Assembly: GCA_017938055.1 (NCBI GenBank)
Contig: JAGBCG010000061.1
Location: 1-6,120, forward strand
Direction: 5' to 3'
DNA: 6,120 nt
Source of the DNA: Clostridia bacterium
GTDB taxonomy: Bacteria; Bacillota; Clostridia; Oscillospirales; CAG-382
Below, one piece after another: positions 5,186 through 6,120 of this stretch. The notes below the pieces were generated by a model. It was given only the letters and a program-made list of their open reading frames with translations, ran no database searches and was not told the origin of the DNA. A program made the position numbers and the translations under genes. Position 1 is the stretch's first letter, and each line of letters opens with the position of its first letter.

Positions 5186-6120
5186 ATGTTTAAAGTGCTG
5201 AAAAAAGAAGGTCTTGCAAGACGAGGAAGAATGGAAACAGTACATGGTACTATCGAAACTCCCGTTTTTATGAATGTAGGTACATCAGCTGCCATAAAGG
5301 GTGCTGTTTCTACCGATGATTTAAAGCAAATTAAGTGTCAGGTGGAATTATCAAACACCTATCATTTGCACGTACGTCCCGGTGATGATGTTATTCGTGA
5401 CATGGGTGGGCTTCATGAGTTTTTCAACTGGCATGGTCCAATACTTACCGACAGTGGCGGATTTCAGGTTTTTTCTCTTGCTGTGCTGAGAAAAATCAGT
5501 GAGGAGGGCGTTATGTTCGCTTCTCACATGGACGGAAAACGCATCTTCATGGGTCCTAAGGAAAGCATGAAAATTCAAGCAAATCTCGGGTCTACCATTG
5601 CTATGGCGTTTGATGAGTGCGTTGCAAATCCTGCTGAGTTCAATTATGCCAAAAATTCCTGTGAGAGAACAACAAGATGGCTTAAGATATGTATTGACGA
5701 GGTGACAAAAAACAATGCCGCTGAAAATGCAGTAAATCCAAATCAGCTCTTGTTTGGCATAAATCAGGGAAGCACCTACGACAATCTTCGTGCTGACCAC
5801 ATGAAAGCAATAGCTGAGTTTCAGGATAAGCTTGCAGGTTACGCTATAGGCGGTCTTGCAGTTGGAGAAAGTGCACAGGAAATGTATCACATTATTGAGG
5901 TTGTTGAGCCTCACATGCCCGAGGATAAACCAAGATACCTTATGGGAGTTGGAACGCCCGGTAACATTCTCAACGCAGTAAGACGTGGTGTAGACTTCTT
6001 TGACTGCGTAATGCCAAGCCGTAATGCAAGGCACGGAAATCTTTTTACAAGCAAAGGCTTTATGAATTTAAACAACGAAAAGTATATGCGTGACCCAAGA
6101 CCTATCGAGGAAGGCTGTCA
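5186..6120 (+). CDS. tgt: tRNA-guanine(34) transglycosylase Tgt (3' end beyond window)
   Basis: The first 311 residues of a protein usually about 370-380 long. Tgt exchanges guanine at the wobble position of tRNAs with GUN anticodons (Tyr, His, Asn, Asp) for preQ1 on the way to queuosine. The TIM-barrel catalytic residues are visible: D89 and S90 in TDSGGFQVFS, D143 in AFDEC, Q194 in GINQGS, the substrate loop GGLAVGE (222-228) and nucleophile D273 in FFDCVMPSRNARHG. Val226 in GGLAVGE is the bacterial form, consistent with preQ1 rather than queuine as substrate. The last complete codon, C311, is probably the first cysteine of the C-terminal zinc site; the rest is cut off. AAAGG (5172-5176) lies 9 nt before the ATG. 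The gene follows mutL by 19 nt with no promoter or terminator, so they are probably cotranscribed. Confidence 0.95.
   Translation, partial: MFKVLKKEGLARRGRMETVHGTIETPVFMNVGTSAAIKGAVSTDDLKQIKCQVELSNTYHLHVRPGDDVIRDMGGLHEFFNWHGPILTDSGGFQVFSLAVLRKISEEGVMFASHMDGKRIFMGPKESMKIQANLGSTIAMAFDECVANPAEFNYAKNSCERTTRWLKICIDEVTKNNAAENAVNPNQLLFGINQGSTYDNLRADHMKAIAEFQDKLAGYAIGGLAVGESAQEMYHIIEVVEPHMPEDKPRYLMGVGTPGNILNAVRRGVDFFDCVMPSRNARHGNLFTSKGFMNLNNEKYMRDPRPIEEGC

Noticed and set aside
5169..5186. Five-codon ORF (ATG AAA GGT AAT ATA TAA) just before tgt, its stop overlapping the tgt ATG.
   Set aside because: Its own start has no ribosome binding site, and the AAAGG inside it is the ribosome binding site of tgt.
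5351..6034. 227-codon open frame on the minus strand opposite tgt.
   Set aside because: It lies entirely within the conserved tgt reading frame, encodes a Cys/His/Asn-rich sequence with no family resemblance and has no ribosome binding site. It is a shadow of tgt codon usage.
1..6120. Searched for tRNA or rRNA genes, CRISPR repeats, insertion sequences, attachment sites and tandem repeats.
   Set aside because: None seen: no repeat arrays, no transposase-like frame, no tRNA-like T-loop and acceptor pattern, and uniform composition across the genes.

Overview
This window comes from the chromosome of an AT-rich, low-GC Gram-positive anaerobe, most likely a member of the Clostridia (Ruminococcaceae/Oscillospiraceae or a relative). 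Three things point there: maturation genes for [FeFe]-hydrogenase, an endonuclease-type MutL, and strong consensus sigma-A promoters with AGGAGG-type ribosome binding sites. All recognisable genes are on the + strand. I cannot name a species from the sequence alone.

Layout. Positions 1-41 probably hold the last codons of an unidentified upstream gene. Positions 42-281 are non-coding but rich in control signals. They contain a perfect sigma-A promoter (116-144), a Rex-like palindrome laid over its -10 box (133-150), and a transcribed leader of about 130 nt. The leader can fold either as an intrinsic terminator (233-271) or as a competing antiterminator hairpin (195-242). Behind this control region lies a three-gene operon: a small TM1266-family 'iron-only hydrogenase system regulator' (282-539), hydE (532-1584) and hydG (1632-3080). 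It ends at a 12-bp terminator hairpin (3087-3118). A second perfect promoter (3154-3182) then drives mutL (3208-5166), followed 19 nt later by tgt (from 5186), which runs off the window in its C-terminal zinc site.

How the genes work together. HydG cleaves tyrosine to supply the CO and cyanide ligands on an Fe synthon. HydE, a second radical-SAM enzyme, processes that synthon towards the diiron subcluster of the hydrogenase H-cluster. HydF, the GTPase scaffold, and the hydrogenase itself are not in this window and must be encoded elsewhere. The small TM1266-type protein is a regular genomic companion of this system, but its activity is unproven. MutL (mismatch repair) and Tgt (queuosine tRNA modification) form a separate housekeeping transcription unit.

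No wholly new protein system is visible. The most interesting element is the two-layer control upstream of the maturation operon: a putative NADH/NAD+-responsive Rex operator plus a putative transcription attenuator that I could not match by eye to any riboswitch class I know.
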